Positions 41,183 to 51,321 of a DNA stretch of 64,000 nt are shown here, one piece after another. The stretch's first letter is position 1. The number at the start of each line of letters is the position of its first letter. The notes below the pieces were generated by a model. That model ran no database searches and was not told the DNA's origin. It saw nothing but the letters and a program-made list of their open reading frames with translations. The stretch comes from Candidatus Poribacteria bacterium. GTDB taxonomy: Bacteria > Poribacteria > WGA-4E > WGA-3G. Location of the stretch: positions 31,272-95,271 of the forward strand of contig JAPPCZ010000082.1 of NCBI GenBank assembly GCA_028824685.1, in the 5' to 3' direction. Both the position numbers and the translations under genes were made by a program.

Positions 41183-43729
41183 ATGAAGACGATACGATCC
41201 ACCATTTTACTACTTGCTCTTATTTCAATTTGTTTTTCACCAAATGCTTCTTCGCAAGATTACATGCAATGGGGCTTGCCTGAAGGGGCAAAAATGCGTA
41301 TCGGGAAAGGAGAGATAACTGGCAATATCACTTTTTCGCCAGATAGTTCTCTACTTGCAGTTACCACTCCAATTGGGATTTGGATTTACGATGGATTCAC
41401 TGGGAAGGAACTAAATTTGCTATCAAGTAATTTAGACTATTACTCCAAAATAGCATTCAGTCCTGATGGTAAAACACTTGCATGTAATGATTCATCCAAA
41501 CTTTTTTTATGGGATGTTGATACTGGTAATCTCAAGCTAACTATATCTGGGCACACAAGATCTATCTCAAATATAGTATTCAACCCTAATGGAAAAACGA
41601 TCGCGACAAGTAGCGGGTATTATAAAGATGAAACAGTCAAGTTTTGGGATGTCTCAACCGGAGAGCTGAAAAACACCCTTGAGGTGCATGAGGGAGATAT
41701 TGATACCATCGTCTTCAACCCAGATGGAACGGTTCTCGTTAGTGGTGGTTATGAAGGGGAAGACACTACAATGAAATTATGGGATGTTGCTACTGGTGAA
41801 CTCAAAGCAACTTTTATATTAGCAGAAGATAAGAGGGCGTACGACGCGAATATCGCATTTAGTCCAGACAGCAGCACAATAGCAATTTGTGGTGGTCGAT
41901 ATGCCGCTCGTATCTATCTTTGGGATATAGCAAGTGGCACCCTGAAAAACACCCTTATAGGACACGTAGGCGGCGTCAACGATGTAGTTTTTAGTCCGGA
42001 TAGCCGTACACTTGCGAGTGGTAGTCTGGATAATACGGTGTGTCTGTGGGATGTTGCTACAGGTAATTATAAGACAACGCTGATAGCACATACTGATGAT
42101 GTCGCGAGCGTTGCATATAGTCCAGATGGAACTACTCTTGCAAGTTATAGTAAGGATGGCACTATCATTCTGTGGGATGCGGAGAAGCTTGAGCGAAGAA
42201 CTACCATCACAGGACATATATCAGGGTTCTCACAGATAGCGTTCAGTCCAGATGGACACACAATTGTGAGTGGAAGTAGGGATACAAAGGTGCGACTGTG
42301 GGATACGACAACTGGCAAGAACCAAAAAACCTTGATAGGACACCTCGGTCCAGTTATATCGGTTGCCTTTAGTCCAGATGGACGCACTATAGCCAGTAGC
42401 GGTGGCGTAATTTATGAGGATAGATGGTTTGCTGATGACTACCCGATAAGGTTATGGGATGTTCACTCCGGATCCCAGAAAGCAACAATTATTGGACATA
42501 AACATGACATCCATCGTGTCACCTTTAGCCCGGATGGACGGGTTCTCACAACTTACGCTTCTAATCTAAAACCCATTTTTTGGGATGCTGCCACAGGTGA
42601 TCTTCTTTGGACGTTCACTGGAATTGAGAAAGGAGTTGGGGACATTACGTTCAGTCCGGATAGTCGTAAGTTCATATATGGAGATAGTACCGGAATCCAT
42701 TTGTGGGATTTCGCAAGTAGAAAACTAATTAAAACGTATACTGGTTTCATACCCAAAACCAGTAAAATCGTATTCAGTCCGGATGGGAACACAATTGCGG
42801 CTGGTGGGAGTGGTCAGGAAGTACATTTGTGGAATGTCTACACTGGCGAGAGAAACACAATTATCACTGGGCATGTTGGCGAGTTTAAACATGTCCTTTT
42901 CAGTCCTGATGGGCAGACGCTCGTAACTACAAGTTTTTGGGAAGATGGAACATTGCGGTTTTGGGATCCAGAAAGTGGTGCACTCAAACTAATGCTCAAG
43001 GACATACCAGATGGTGAATATCATCTTGCGATTTGCCCCGATGGTAAGATACTCGCACTATCTGTCGACACGGGAATTATACTATTGTGGGACTATGCTT
43101 CCTTAATCAATCCATCAACTCATGAAACAGATGTAAATGGTGATGGTATTGTTGATGTTTCCGATTTGGTCGTAGTTGCTGCAAACTTTGGACAAACAGG
43201 TCCAAATTCTGCAGATGTAAATGGAGATGGTGTTGTTAATATTGCCGATCTTATCAAGGTAGCTGCAGCGTTAGATAACGCGGGAGCACCATCCTTGTAT
43301 CAAAAGACACTTACCGCGTTCAACGCAAAAGATTTGCAACAATGGCTCATACAGGCACAGCAGCTCAACCTGACAGATGTAACATCACAAAAAGGTATCC
43401 GTTTTCTTGAGCAACTCTTGCTTACATTAACACCGAAAAAGACAATTCTGTTACCTAATTATCCGAACCCATTCAACCCAGAAACTTGGATACCGTATCA
43501 ATTGGCAGAGGCTGCAGATATAAAAATCCAGATTTATGCTTCCGATGGACAGTTGATTCGCACTTTAGATATGGGACATCAGCCTGCAGGACTTTATCAG
43601 CAGCGGAATCGTGCTACGTATTGGAACGGTAAGAATGAGGTCGGTGAACCTGTTGCAAGTGGAGTCTATTTCTACAAACTCTCTGCTGGACAGTTCACAG
43701 CAACGCGGCGCATGGTAATACTGAAATAG
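41183..43729 (+). CDS. WD40 array gene B1: secreted double propeller with dockerin and sorting tail
   Basis: 848 residues. Signal peptide about 1-24 (ending ASSQ), B-type signature QWGLPEGAKMRIGKGEITGN, 14 WD40 blades, dockerin (DVNGDGIVDVSDLVVVAANF and DVNGDGVVNIADLIKVAAAL), linker and NYPNPFNPETW tail ending TATRRMVILK. B-type blade 9 carries an insertion with RWFADDYPIRLWD, also present in B2 but replaced in B3. It begins 11 bases after A1, whose stop TAG is part of the TAGGAG ribosome site of this gene. A 75-base stretch after the dockerin (43265-43339) is identical to B3, which is not true of the flanks, pointing to gene conversion. Confidence 0.92.
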   Translation: MKTIRSTILLLALISICFSPNASSQDYMQWGLPEGAKMRIGKGEITGNITFSPDSSLLAVTTPIGIWIYDGFTGKELNLLSSNLDYYSKIAFSPDGKTLACNDSSKLFLWDVDTGNLKLTISGHTRSISNIVFNPNGKTIATSSGYYKDETVKFWDVSTGELKNTLEVHEGDIDTIVFNPDGTVLVSGGYEGEDTTMKLWDVATGELKATFILAEDKRAYDANIAFSPDSSTIAICGGRYAARIYLWDIASGTLKNTLIGHVGGVNDVVFSPDSRTLASGSLDNTVCLWDVATGNYKTTLIAHTDDVASVAYSPDGTTLASYSKDGTIILWDAEKLERRTTITGHISGFSQIAFSPDGHTIVSGSRDTKVRLWDTTTGKNQKTLIGHLGPVISVAFSPDGRTIASSGGVIYEDRWFADDYPIRLWDVHSGSQKATIIGHKHDIHRVTFSPDGRVLTTYASNLKPIFWDAATGDLLWTFTGIEKGVGDITFSPDSRKFIYGDSTGIHLWDFASRKLIKTYTGFIPKTSKIVFSPDGNTIAAGGSGQEVHLWNVYTGERNTIITGHVGEFKHVLFSPDGQTLVTTSFWEDGTLRFWDPESGALKLMLKDIPDGEYHLAICPDGKILALSVDTGIILLWDYASLINPSTHETDVNGDGIVDVSDLVVVAANFGQTGPNSADVNGDGVVNIADLIKVAAALDNAGAPSLYQKTLTAFNAKDLQQWLIQAQQLNLTDVTSQKGIRFLEQLLLTLTPKKTILLPNYPNPFNPETWIPYQLAEAADIKIQIYASDGQLIRTLDMGHQPAGLYQQRNRATYWNGKNEVGEPVASGVYFYKLSAGQFTATRRMVILK

Positions 43730-43739
43730 GAGAAAAACA

Positions 43740-46241
43740 ATGAAAAGGATGCAACTCTCACTTTTAACGCTACTGTTAGTTATGATGGCTTTTCCATTGA
43801 ACAGTTTTGCGCAGGACTATACACGATGGGATTTACCTGAAGGGGCTAAATTACGTCTTGGCAAGGGAAGTGTTAGTAATATCAAGTTTTCGCCCGATGG
43901 CGATCATTTGATCGTTGAAAGTTCCATAGGAATTTGGGTATATGATACACACACAGGTGCGGAATTGAATTTAATTGCTGAGAATCCTACAAATTTATTG
44001 GGTATAAGTCCTTATACCGATATCTTTGTTAGTATCAATAAAGACAACATAGCAAGTGTACGAAACATGTCAGATGGCACTGTAAAAAGCACACTAAAGG
44101 GTGACACATTAGATATCCGCTATGTCATCTTTAGTCCTGATAAGAACGTACTCGCGACTGACATTGGTAATGTAATTAGTATCTGGGATATTTCTACTGG
44201 AGAACAAACAATTACAATCCAATTAGAAACAGATAGTATTGAGTTTGTTGAATTCAGTCCTGATGGTAAGAGACTTCTTAGTTCAAATGCAGAGGGTTTG
44301 TTACAATTCTGGGATATTACCACAGGTTCACATATAAGTACTTTGTCCAAGCGTGCACGCCTCAGAAATTTCGTGTTCAGTCCAGATGGAAACACGCTAA
44401 TATCTGGGAATTCGTCCGAGAAAATAAAGGTATGGGATATTAATTCTGGAGAGAAGATAAAAGATTTCAACACTCTATCCGTCAATAGTTTTGCTATAAG
44501 TCCGGATGGGAAAACAATTGCAACTGGTGGTTTTGACGGTTTATATCTATGGGAACTTGCTACTGGCACTCTCAAGGCGGTACTCAGTGGACATCATCGG
44601 TGGGGAATAAATTCTGTAGCATACAGTCCTGACGGTAGCACCCTCGCGAGTGGGGGAGGAGACGAGTTGTTTCTGTGGGATGTTGAAAGTGGTGCGCGTA
44701 AAATGTCTATTTTTGGTCATACAAGGGGCGTTGCAGGAATGGCGTTAAGTCCCGATGGCAATATCTTGGCTACTTCGAGTCGACATAAAATTCATCTTTG
44801 GGATGTTCCCACAGGTGAATACAGAAAGCTGATATATGTGGGGGATTGGTCATTGATTTCTGATTTAGCGTTCAATCCGGATGGCAACACACTCGCAAGT
44901 TTAGAAGGGTTGCAAATACATCTTTGGGACATTACAAGTGCAACTCATACTGCTGCACTCTATAAGTGGTATGGGGGAGGAGGAGGCAGCTCTTTAACTG
45001 CAGGCTATACTTCCATTGCATTCAGTCCAGATGGTCAGATCTTCGCCGCAGGAAATAATGATAAAACTGTACATTTATGGTATAGGGGCCGCACCTATAT
45101 AAACGCGCTTATAGGACATACAGAAGAAGTAACTTCAATCGCGTTTAGTCGTAGTCTCCTTGTCAGTGGAAGTAATGACCACACGGTGCGTTTGTGGGAC
45201 TTCGCTACTGGTTCAAACTTAGCAACTTTCACCGGTCATACGGAAAAAGTGTTAAGTGTTGCTGTTAATGCTGACGCGAGCATCGTTGCCAGCGGCAGTG
45301 AGGATAATACCATTATTTTATGGGATGTTGCTACTGAAGAATCAAGGGTAATCCATACAGATGATACCAACGGGGTACGTAGCCTTGCATTCAGTGTTGA
45401 TGGTAACACACTTGTGGGTAGTAGTGGAGAATGGCGTAACTCTACAGTACAGATTTGGGATGTTGCAACTGGTGAGCAGATAAAAACCATCACAGACCAT
45501 ACGGGTAGTGTTTACAACATAAATTTTAGTCCTGATGGTAGCATCCTTGCTACTGGAAGTTGGGATGGAACGGCTCTCTTATGGGATTACACTGCCTTTT
45601 TAGGCACTAAAAATGAAATACAACAACTTGCTGAGGATACGAACCTTGATGGTAGTGTGGACCTGCAAGACCTAATCTTTGTAGCGTCACAATTTGGAAA
45701 GCCGGGAGATGGAAATGCAGCTGATGTAGACGGGGATGGCGCTATCAACATCGCTGATATTTTGTTAGTTGCTGCTGCTCTGGAAAATGTAAATGGCGCA
45801 CCATCAAGATATCCACAATCAATAGACTTACTCACTGCTGCAGAAGTACAACAGTGGTTAAATGAAACGGCACAAGTTAACAGCAAAATACCAGCATTCT
45901 ATAAAGGCATCGCAATGCTTGAACAACTCTTAGTAACGTTAACACCAAAAAAGACGATGCTTTTATCTAACTATCCGAACCCTTTCAACCCAGAAACTTG
46001 GATACCTTATCAATTAGCAAACTCAGCAGATGTTACACTTCATATCTATTCCGCAGATGGACATTTGGTTCGGACATTGGTGTTGGGTAATCAATTTCCG
46101 GGGATATATCAAAAGCGAAGTAGGGCAGCATATTGGGATGGAAAAAATGAGCTTGGTGAGCCCGTCGCGAGCGGTATCTACTTTTATACACTCACTGCTG
46201 GGAAATTTACTGCAACACGACGAATGGTTATACGAAAATAG
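43740..46241 (+). CDS. WD40 array gene A2: secreted double propeller with dockerin and sorting tail
   Basis: 833 residues. Signal peptide 1-24 (ending NSFAQ), A-type signature RWDLPEGAKLRLGKGSVSNI, then 14 blades, among them the conserved HLWYRGRTYINALIGHTEEVTSIAFSR region. A Gly-rich insertion (YGGGGGSSL) precedes blade 10. The dockerin reads DTNLDGSVDLQDLIFVASQF and DVDGDGAINIADILLVAAAL, where the first repeat opens with DTN in place of DVN. The tail ends TATRRMVIRK. It starts 10 bases after B1 with the same TAG-GAG overlap of stop and ribosome site. It is closest to A1 among the neighbours. Confidence 0.92.
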   Translation: MKRMQLSLLTLLLVMMAFPLNSFAQDYTRWDLPEGAKLRLGKGSVSNIKFSPDGDHLIVESSIGIWVYDTHTGAELNLIAENPTNLLGISPYTDIFVSINKDNIASVRNMSDGTVKSTLKGDTLDIRYVIFSPDKNVLATDIGNVISIWDISTGEQTITIQLETDSIEFVEFSPDGKRLLSSNAEGLLQFWDITTGSHISTLSKRARLRNFVFSPDGNTLISGNSSEKIKVWDINSGEKIKDFNTLSVNSFAISPDGKTIATGGFDGLYLWELATGTLKAVLSGHHRWGINSVAYSPDGSTLASGGGDELFLWDVESGARKMSIFGHTRGVAGMALSPDGNILATSSRHKIHLWDVPTGEYRKLIYVGDWSLISDLAFNPDGNTLASLEGLQIHLWDITSATHTAALYKWYGGGGGSSLTAGYTSIAFSPDGQIFAAGNNDKTVHLWYRGRTYINALIGHTEEVTSIAFSRSLLVSGSNDHTVRLWDFATGSNLATFTGHTEKVLSVAVNADASIVASGSEDNTIILWDVATEESRVIHTDDTNGVRSLAFSVDGNTLVGSSGEWRNSTVQIWDVATGEQIKTITDHTGSVYNINFSPDGSILATGSWDGTALLWDYTAFLGTKNEIQQLAEDTNLDGSVDLQDLIFVASQFGKPGDGNAADVDGDGAINIADILLVAAALENVNGAPSRYPQSIDLLTAAEVQQWLNETAQVNSKIPAFYKGIAMLEQLLVTLTPKKTMLLSNYPNPFNPETWIPYQLANSADVTLHIYSADGHLVRTLVLGNQFPGIYQKRSRAAYWDGKNELGEPVASGIYFYTLTAGKFTATRRMVIRK

Positions 46242-46253
46242 GAGACTAAACTC

Positions 46254-48803
46254 ATGAAAATGATGCGACTTTCGATTCTGATTCTATTTCTTATTTCAAT
46301 TTGGTCTTTACCGAGTACGTTTTCCCAAGATTACATGCAATGGGGGCTGCCTGAGGGTGCCAAAATGCGCTTAGGGAAAGGGGAGATATATGGCAATATC
46401 ACTTTTTCGCCAGATAGTTCTCTTCTCGCGGTTGCAAGTTCAATCGGAATTTGGATTTACGATGGATATACAGGTAAAGAACTCACTTTACTTACAAATA
46501 ACACAGGCTATCCCTCAAGTGTGGCGTTCAGTCCTGATGGTAAAACACTCGCAAGCAGCGGTTACACTAAATTTCATCTATGGGATGTTGCCACTGGCGA
46601 TCTACAACGCACTGTTTCAGGAAACATAGGCTATATCACAAGTATTGCTTTTAGTCCAGATGGCAAGACGGTTGCGACTGGTAGTGAATCGGAAGACAGA
46701 ACTGTAAAACTATGGGATGTTTCAACTGGCGTGCTAAAAGCCACATTGATGGGTCATGAGTACGGTGTTGATACCGTTGCCTTCAGTCCAGATGGCACCA
46801 TTCTTGTTAGTTGTGGTTACGAGGACGATGAAACTGCGATGAAATTATGGGATGCTGCTACTGGTGAACTTAAAGCAGCGATTAGATTAGCAGAAGATAG
46901 GTCTCCTTACGATGCTAATATCGCATTTAGTCCAGACGGTAGTACAATAGCAAGTTGCGGCGGTGTATGGAAAGCCCAAGTTCATCTTTGGGATATAGCA
47001 ACTGGTACGCTGAAAACCGCCCTCATTGGACACATGGGGGGTGTCAACAGTGTCGCGTTTAGTCCGGATGGCAGCACCCTTGCGACTGGTAGCACAGATA
47101 AGACAGTGTGTCTGTGGGATGCTTCTACAGGTAGTTACAAAACAACCCTTATTGAACATTCTAACGAAATCACAAATGTTGCGTTTAGTCCGGACGGGAC
47201 TACTTTGGTGAGTGGAAGTAAGGATGGAACACTTATTCTGTGGGATACGAAAAGTCTTGATCAGAGAGCGACAATAGTCGGGCATGTGCATGATTTTTCC
47301 AATATAGCGTTTCGTCCAGATGGACGCACAATAGTAAGCGGTAGTAGAGATAAAACGGTTCGGCTTTGGGATACGACAACCGGCAAAAACATAAAGACTT
47401 TCATAGGACATATAGGACCTGTTGAATGGGTCGCCTTTAGTCCAGATGGACACACTATCGCCAGTAGCGGCGGCACAATGACTGATAATCTATGGTTCGC
47501 TGATGATTACTCGGTAAGACTATGGGATGTAAACTCTGGTAAGGAAAAAGCCATTTTGTTGGGTCATGAGCGTGGCATCTATTATGTCACCTTCAGTCCA
47601 GATGGACGCTTTCTCGTAAGTAGTAGTGGAGATAAAAAAACTATATTTTGGGATGCTGCCACAGGTCACCCGCTTTGGACGATCATCAGAAATGGGCAAG
47701 GTGTTTCGCGTATTACATTCAGTCCGGATAGTCGCAAGTTCGTATATGAAGATAATACCGGAATACATTTGTATGATATCGCAAGCAGGAAACTCATTAG
47801 AACTTTTACTGGTTTTATATCCGAATCCAGCAATATTGTATTCGGTCCGGATGGGAACACCATTGCGACTGGAGGCAGTGGACAGGAAGTGCATTTGTGG
47901 GATGTTTACACTGGTAAGAAAAACACAATTATCACTGGGCATGTTGGAAGGTTTAAGAATATTATCTTCAGCCCGGATGGGCAAACGCTTGTAACTACAG
48001 GGTATTGGGAAGATGGCACCATGCGGTTCTGGGATCCAGAAAGTGGCGAACTCAAATTAACGCTGATGGGAACACCTGATGGTGTTTTTAACCTTGCGTT
48101 TAGTCCTGATGGCAATACTCTGGCAACAATGGGAAGTGGCGGGACAATACTATTGTGGGACTATGCTTCCTTAATCAACCCATCAACTCATGAAGCAGAT
48201 GTAAATGGAGATGGTGTGGTTGATGTTTTCGATTTGGTCGTAGTTGCTGCAAACTTCGGACAAACAGGTCCAAATTCTGCAGATGTGAATGGCGACGGAA
48301 TCGTTAATATTGCGGATCTTATCAAAGTGGCAGGAGCCATAGAAAATGCTGCGGCTGCACCCTTGGCAGTAAATCTCAATCAAAAGTTCGCTCCTACAAG
48401 AGCAGATGTACAGAAATGGCTTACCCAAGCACAACAATTGAACCTTACAGATATAACATCACAAAAAGGCATCCGTTTTCTTGAACAACTTTTACTTACA
48501 TTGACTCCAAAAAAGACTGCACTCCTTCCAAACTATCCGAACCCTTTCAACCCAGAAACTTGGATACCTTATCAGCTGGCAGAACCAGCAGATGTAACAA
48601 TCCAGATTTATGCTTCTGATGGACAATTGATTCGCACTTTAGATATTGGACAACAGTCCGCTGGACTCTATCAGCAGCAGAATCGTGCAGCATATTGGGA
48701 TGGTAAAAATGAATTTGGTGAACCTGTCGCAAGTGGAGTCTATTTCTATACACTCTCTGCTGGACAGTTCACAGCGACACGACGCATGGTCATACAAAAA
48801 TAG
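46254..48803 (+). CDS. WD40 array gene B2: secreted double propeller with dockerin and sorting tail
   Basis: 849 residues. Signal peptide 1-24 (ending STFSQ), B-type signature QWGLPEGAKMRLGKGEIYGN, 14 blades with the same LWFADDYSVRLWD insertion as B1. Dockerin DVNGDGVVDVFDLVVVAANF and DVNGDGIVNIADLIKVAGAI. The linker (NLNQKFAPTRADVQKWLTQA) differs from that of B1 and B3 and is closer to the linker of the 35237 gene (NAPTKAEVQKWL). The tail ends TATRRMVIQK. It starts 12 bases after A2, whose TAG stop overlaps TAGGAGA. Close in sequence to B1 throughout the propellers, which suggests B1 and B2 are the younger duplicate pair. Confidence 0.92.
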   Translation: MKMMRLSILILFLISIWSLPSTFSQDYMQWGLPEGAKMRLGKGEIYGNITFSPDSSLLAVASSIGIWIYDGYTGKELTLLTNNTGYPSSVAFSPDGKTLASSGYTKFHLWDVATGDLQRTVSGNIGYITSIAFSPDGKTVATGSESEDRTVKLWDVSTGVLKATLMGHEYGVDTVAFSPDGTILVSCGYEDDETAMKLWDAATGELKAAIRLAEDRSPYDANIAFSPDGSTIASCGGVWKAQVHLWDIATGTLKTALIGHMGGVNSVAFSPDGSTLATGSTDKTVCLWDASTGSYKTTLIEHSNEITNVAFSPDGTTLVSGSKDGTLILWDTKSLDQRATIVGHVHDFSNIAFRPDGRTIVSGSRDKTVRLWDTTTGKNIKTFIGHIGPVEWVAFSPDGHTIASSGGTMTDNLWFADDYSVRLWDVNSGKEKAILLGHERGIYYVTFSPDGRFLVSSSGDKKTIFWDAATGHPLWTIIRNGQGVSRITFSPDSRKFVYEDNTGIHLYDIASRKLIRTFTGFISESSNIVFGPDGNTIATGGSGQEVHLWDVYTGKKNTIITGHVGRFKNIIFSPDGQTLVTTGYWEDGTMRFWDPESGELKLTLMGTPDGVFNLAFSPDGNTLATMGSGGTILLWDYASLINPSTHEADVNGDGVVDVFDLVVVAANFGQTGPNSADVNGDGIVNIADLIKVAGAIENAAAAPLAVNLNQKFAPTRADVQKWLTQAQQLNLTDITSQKGIRFLEQLLLTLTPKKTALLPNYPNPFNPETWIPYQLAEPADVTIQIYASDGQLIRTLDIGQQSAGLYQQQNRAAYWDGKNEFGEPVASGVYFYTLSAGQFTATRRMVIQK

Positions 48804-48813
48804 GAGAGAAAAA

Positions 48814-51309
48814 ATGAAAACTATACGACTTCCATTTTTAATATTCTTGTTCATGTTAACCCTTTTGCTTCCAAGTGCCTTTGGGCAAGACCCTTCAAAT
48901 TGGGATTTGCCTGAAGGGGCAATAGCCCGTCTCGGCAAAGGATCTCTTGAAAGTGTAAGATATTCGCCCGATGGAAATCGATTAATCGTTAGAAGTGCTA
49001 TTGGGATATGGATTTATGATGCACACACAGGCATTGAACTGGATTTTATCTCCGAGAATGACACTGACATTCTCGGATTGAGTCGAGACACTCAGACGTT
49101 TGCGAGTTTAGGTTCAGACAATACGTTGCAGCTCCGTAGTTTCCCTGATGGAGATCTTAAAATAACTCTGAATGGAGATGCGGAAGAAATTAGTCGTGTC
49201 AGTTTTAGTCCGGATGATCGCACGCTTGCTGGTAGTGCCGGAAAAGAGATTTATCTTTGGGATGTTGCTACGGGGGAACAAATAGCTACGCTCTCGGCAC
49301 ATAATCGATCGATAACCTCGTTTAGCTTTAGCCCTGATGGAGCAGCATTTGCGAGTGCAAGTTGGGATGGTAATATTCATATATGGAATGCTGCCACAGG
49401 TGCTTATCAAACATCTTTAATGCCCTATACCGGATCACTCTCCTCAATTACCTTTAGTCCTGATGGAAAGACATTAGCCAGTTCAAGTTTTAACAATAGG
49501 AAAGTGGTATTTTGGGATGTGGACACTTGGGAACCGAAAGGTACATTAAATTTGCATTCGGGGTCTTCTGTCACCTTCAGTCCTGACGGTAAAAGCCTTA
49601 TCACTAAGGGCGGGTGGGGTAGATTGTATTTGTGGGATATTGCTTCAGGAACATTGAAAACAGAACTTACCGGACATGTGTCACGTGTTTCATCAGTTGC
49701 CTTCAGTCCTGATGGAAGGACGCTTGCGAGTTGCAGTTCAGATCAATTGTATCTGTGGGATTGGAAAAGTAGTGAACAAAAAATGTCAATTTCTGGGCAT
49801 ACTAAAGGTATTTATGCAATTGCCTTTAGTCCGGATAATAGCATTCTTGCCACAGGTAGCCGAGATAAAATCAACCTCTGGGATATTTCCACTGGAACAC
49901 ACAGAACAGCATTTCTTGATGATGACTGGTCGCACAATACAAGTATGGCATTTAGTCCAGACAGTAGAATCCTCGCAAGTGAAATCGGTTGGCATATCCG
50001 TCTGTGGAATATAACCACTGAAATACATCAAGCTACAATCAATGGATATCGGGGCACTGGTGCATCGGGTTCAGGCGTCAGTTCAATAGCCTTCAGTCCT
50101 GATGGTAAATATTTCGCAAGTGCAAGTAGTTATTCAACGATTCTACTATGGTATTCTGGTCGTATATTCAAAAGCGAGCTTGATGGACACACTGACAGTG
50201 TTAATTCAGTTGACTTTAGTTACCACAGTCGCATCCTTGCCAGTGGAAGTGACGATAACACGGTACGTCTTTGGGATGTAATGACCGATACACTTATTGA
50301 TACCTTCAAAGGACATACAGATGAAGTTCATAGTGTAAAATTTAGTCCTGATGCAAGCATCCTTGCAAGTGGTAGTAAGGATGGAACAATAATATTGTGG
50401 GATGTTGGAACAGGTGAACGTTTAGTTACGCTCCCTGGACATACAGATGGTGTGAGGGACGTTGCGTTCAGCATTGATGGAAGAACGCTTGCAAGCTGTG
50501 GATGGTGGTATGATAACACCGTGTATCTTTGGGATGTTGCAACTGGTCAAAGGCAGGATGTTCTTTCTGGACATACGGGTAGTATCTACGATATCGCCTT
50601 CAGTCCAGATGGAAAGACACTTGCCAGTGGAAGTACGGATGGAACGGTGCTCTTATGGGATTTCACATCTGAAACTTCAGATGGCACTCCAAAGTTAGTA
50701 GAGGATGTTAATGGGGATGGTATAGTAGATCTTCAGGATCTTATTTTTGTTGCTTCGCAATTCGGACAGCCGGGAGCTGACAATGCTGCTGATGTAAACG
50801 GAGACGGCGTTGTTGATATTACGGATATTTTAACAGTTGCAGCCGCACTTCAAAATGCCAATGGCGCACCAGCAAGATATTCTCGATCAATAGAATTGCT
50901 TACCGCTGTGGAAGTGCAACAATGGCTAAGTCAAGCGCGACAAGTTAACAGCAAAACTCCTTCTATCAAAAGAGGTATTGCTATGCTTGAACAGCTTTTA
51001 GTCGTGTTGACACCGAAAAAGACGATGCTATTGAATAATTACCCTAACCCGTTCAATCCAGAGACATGGATACCTTATCAGTTAGCTGAAAACGCGGATG
51101 TGAAACTACGCATCTATTCTGCTGACGGAAAGTTGATTCGAACACTATTTTTAGGACATCAACCTGCAGGACTCTATCAGAGTCGGAATCGAGCAGCATA
51201 TTGGGATGGTAAAAATGAATTGGGTGAACTTGTAGCGAGTGGAATCTATTTCTATACACTTTCTACTGGAAAGTTCTCGGCAACGCAGCGTATGATCATA
51301 CGTAAATAG
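48814..51309 (+). CDS. WD40 array gene A3: secreted double propeller with dockerin and sorting tail
   Basis: 831 residues from the ATG at 48814, which follows TAGGAGAG; a longer in-frame opening from 48646 would run into B2 and is rejected. Signal peptide 1-24 (ending SAFGQ), A-type signature NWDLPEGAIARLGKGSLESV, 14 blades, with LWYSGRIFKSELDGHTDSVN at the blade-10 position conserved in A1 and A2. Dockerin DVNGDGIVDLQDLIFVASQF and DVNGDGVVDITDILTVAAAL. The tail ends SATQRMIIRK, with Q for the R of the other copies. It is more diverged from A1 and A2 than they are from each other. Confidence 0.92.
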   Translation: MKTIRLPFLIFLFMLTLLLPSAFGQDPSNWDLPEGAIARLGKGSLESVRYSPDGNRLIVRSAIGIWIYDAHTGIELDFISENDTDILGLSRDTQTFASLGSDNTLQLRSFPDGDLKITLNGDAEEISRVSFSPDDRTLAGSAGKEIYLWDVATGEQIATLSAHNRSITSFSFSPDGAAFASASWDGNIHIWNAATGAYQTSLMPYTGSLSSITFSPDGKTLASSSFNNRKVVFWDVDTWEPKGTLNLHSGSSVTFSPDGKSLITKGGWGRLYLWDIASGTLKTELTGHVSRVSSVAFSPDGRTLASCSSDQLYLWDWKSSEQKMSISGHTKGIYAIAFSPDNSILATGSRDKINLWDISTGTHRTAFLDDDWSHNTSMAFSPDSRILASEIGWHIRLWNITTEIHQATINGYRGTGASGSGVSSIAFSPDGKYFASASSYSTILLWYSGRIFKSELDGHTDSVNSVDFSYHSRILASGSDDNTVRLWDVMTDTLIDTFKGHTDEVHSVKFSPDASILASGSKDGTIILWDVGTGERLVTLPGHTDGVRDVAFSIDGRTLASCGWWYDNTVYLWDVATGQRQDVLSGHTGSIYDIAFSPDGKTLASGSTDGTVLLWDFTSETSDGTPKLVEDVNGDGIVDLQDLIFVASQFGQPGADNAADVNGDGVVDITDILTVAAALQNANGAPARYSRSIELLTAVEVQQWLSQARQVNSKTPSIKRGIAMLEQLLVVLTPKKTMLLNNYPNPFNPETWIPYQLAENADVKLRIYSADGKLIRTLFLGHQPAGLYQSRNRAAYWDGKNELGELVASGIYFYTLSTGKFSATQRMIIRK

Positions 51310-51321
51310 GAGGTTGAATTG

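Noticed and set aside
48388..48404. TTCGCTCCTACAAGAG inside B2, resembling the end of the palindromic repeat
   Set aside because: The protein segment it encodes (KFAPTRADVQKWL) has a homologous counterpart NAPTKAEVQKWL in the 35237 gene with different codons, so the match is most likely coincidence.
48646..48813. N-terminal extension of the A3 gene
   Set aside because: It overlaps the B2 tail in another frame; the ATG at 48814 has the ribosome site and begins a signal peptide aligned with those of its paralogues.
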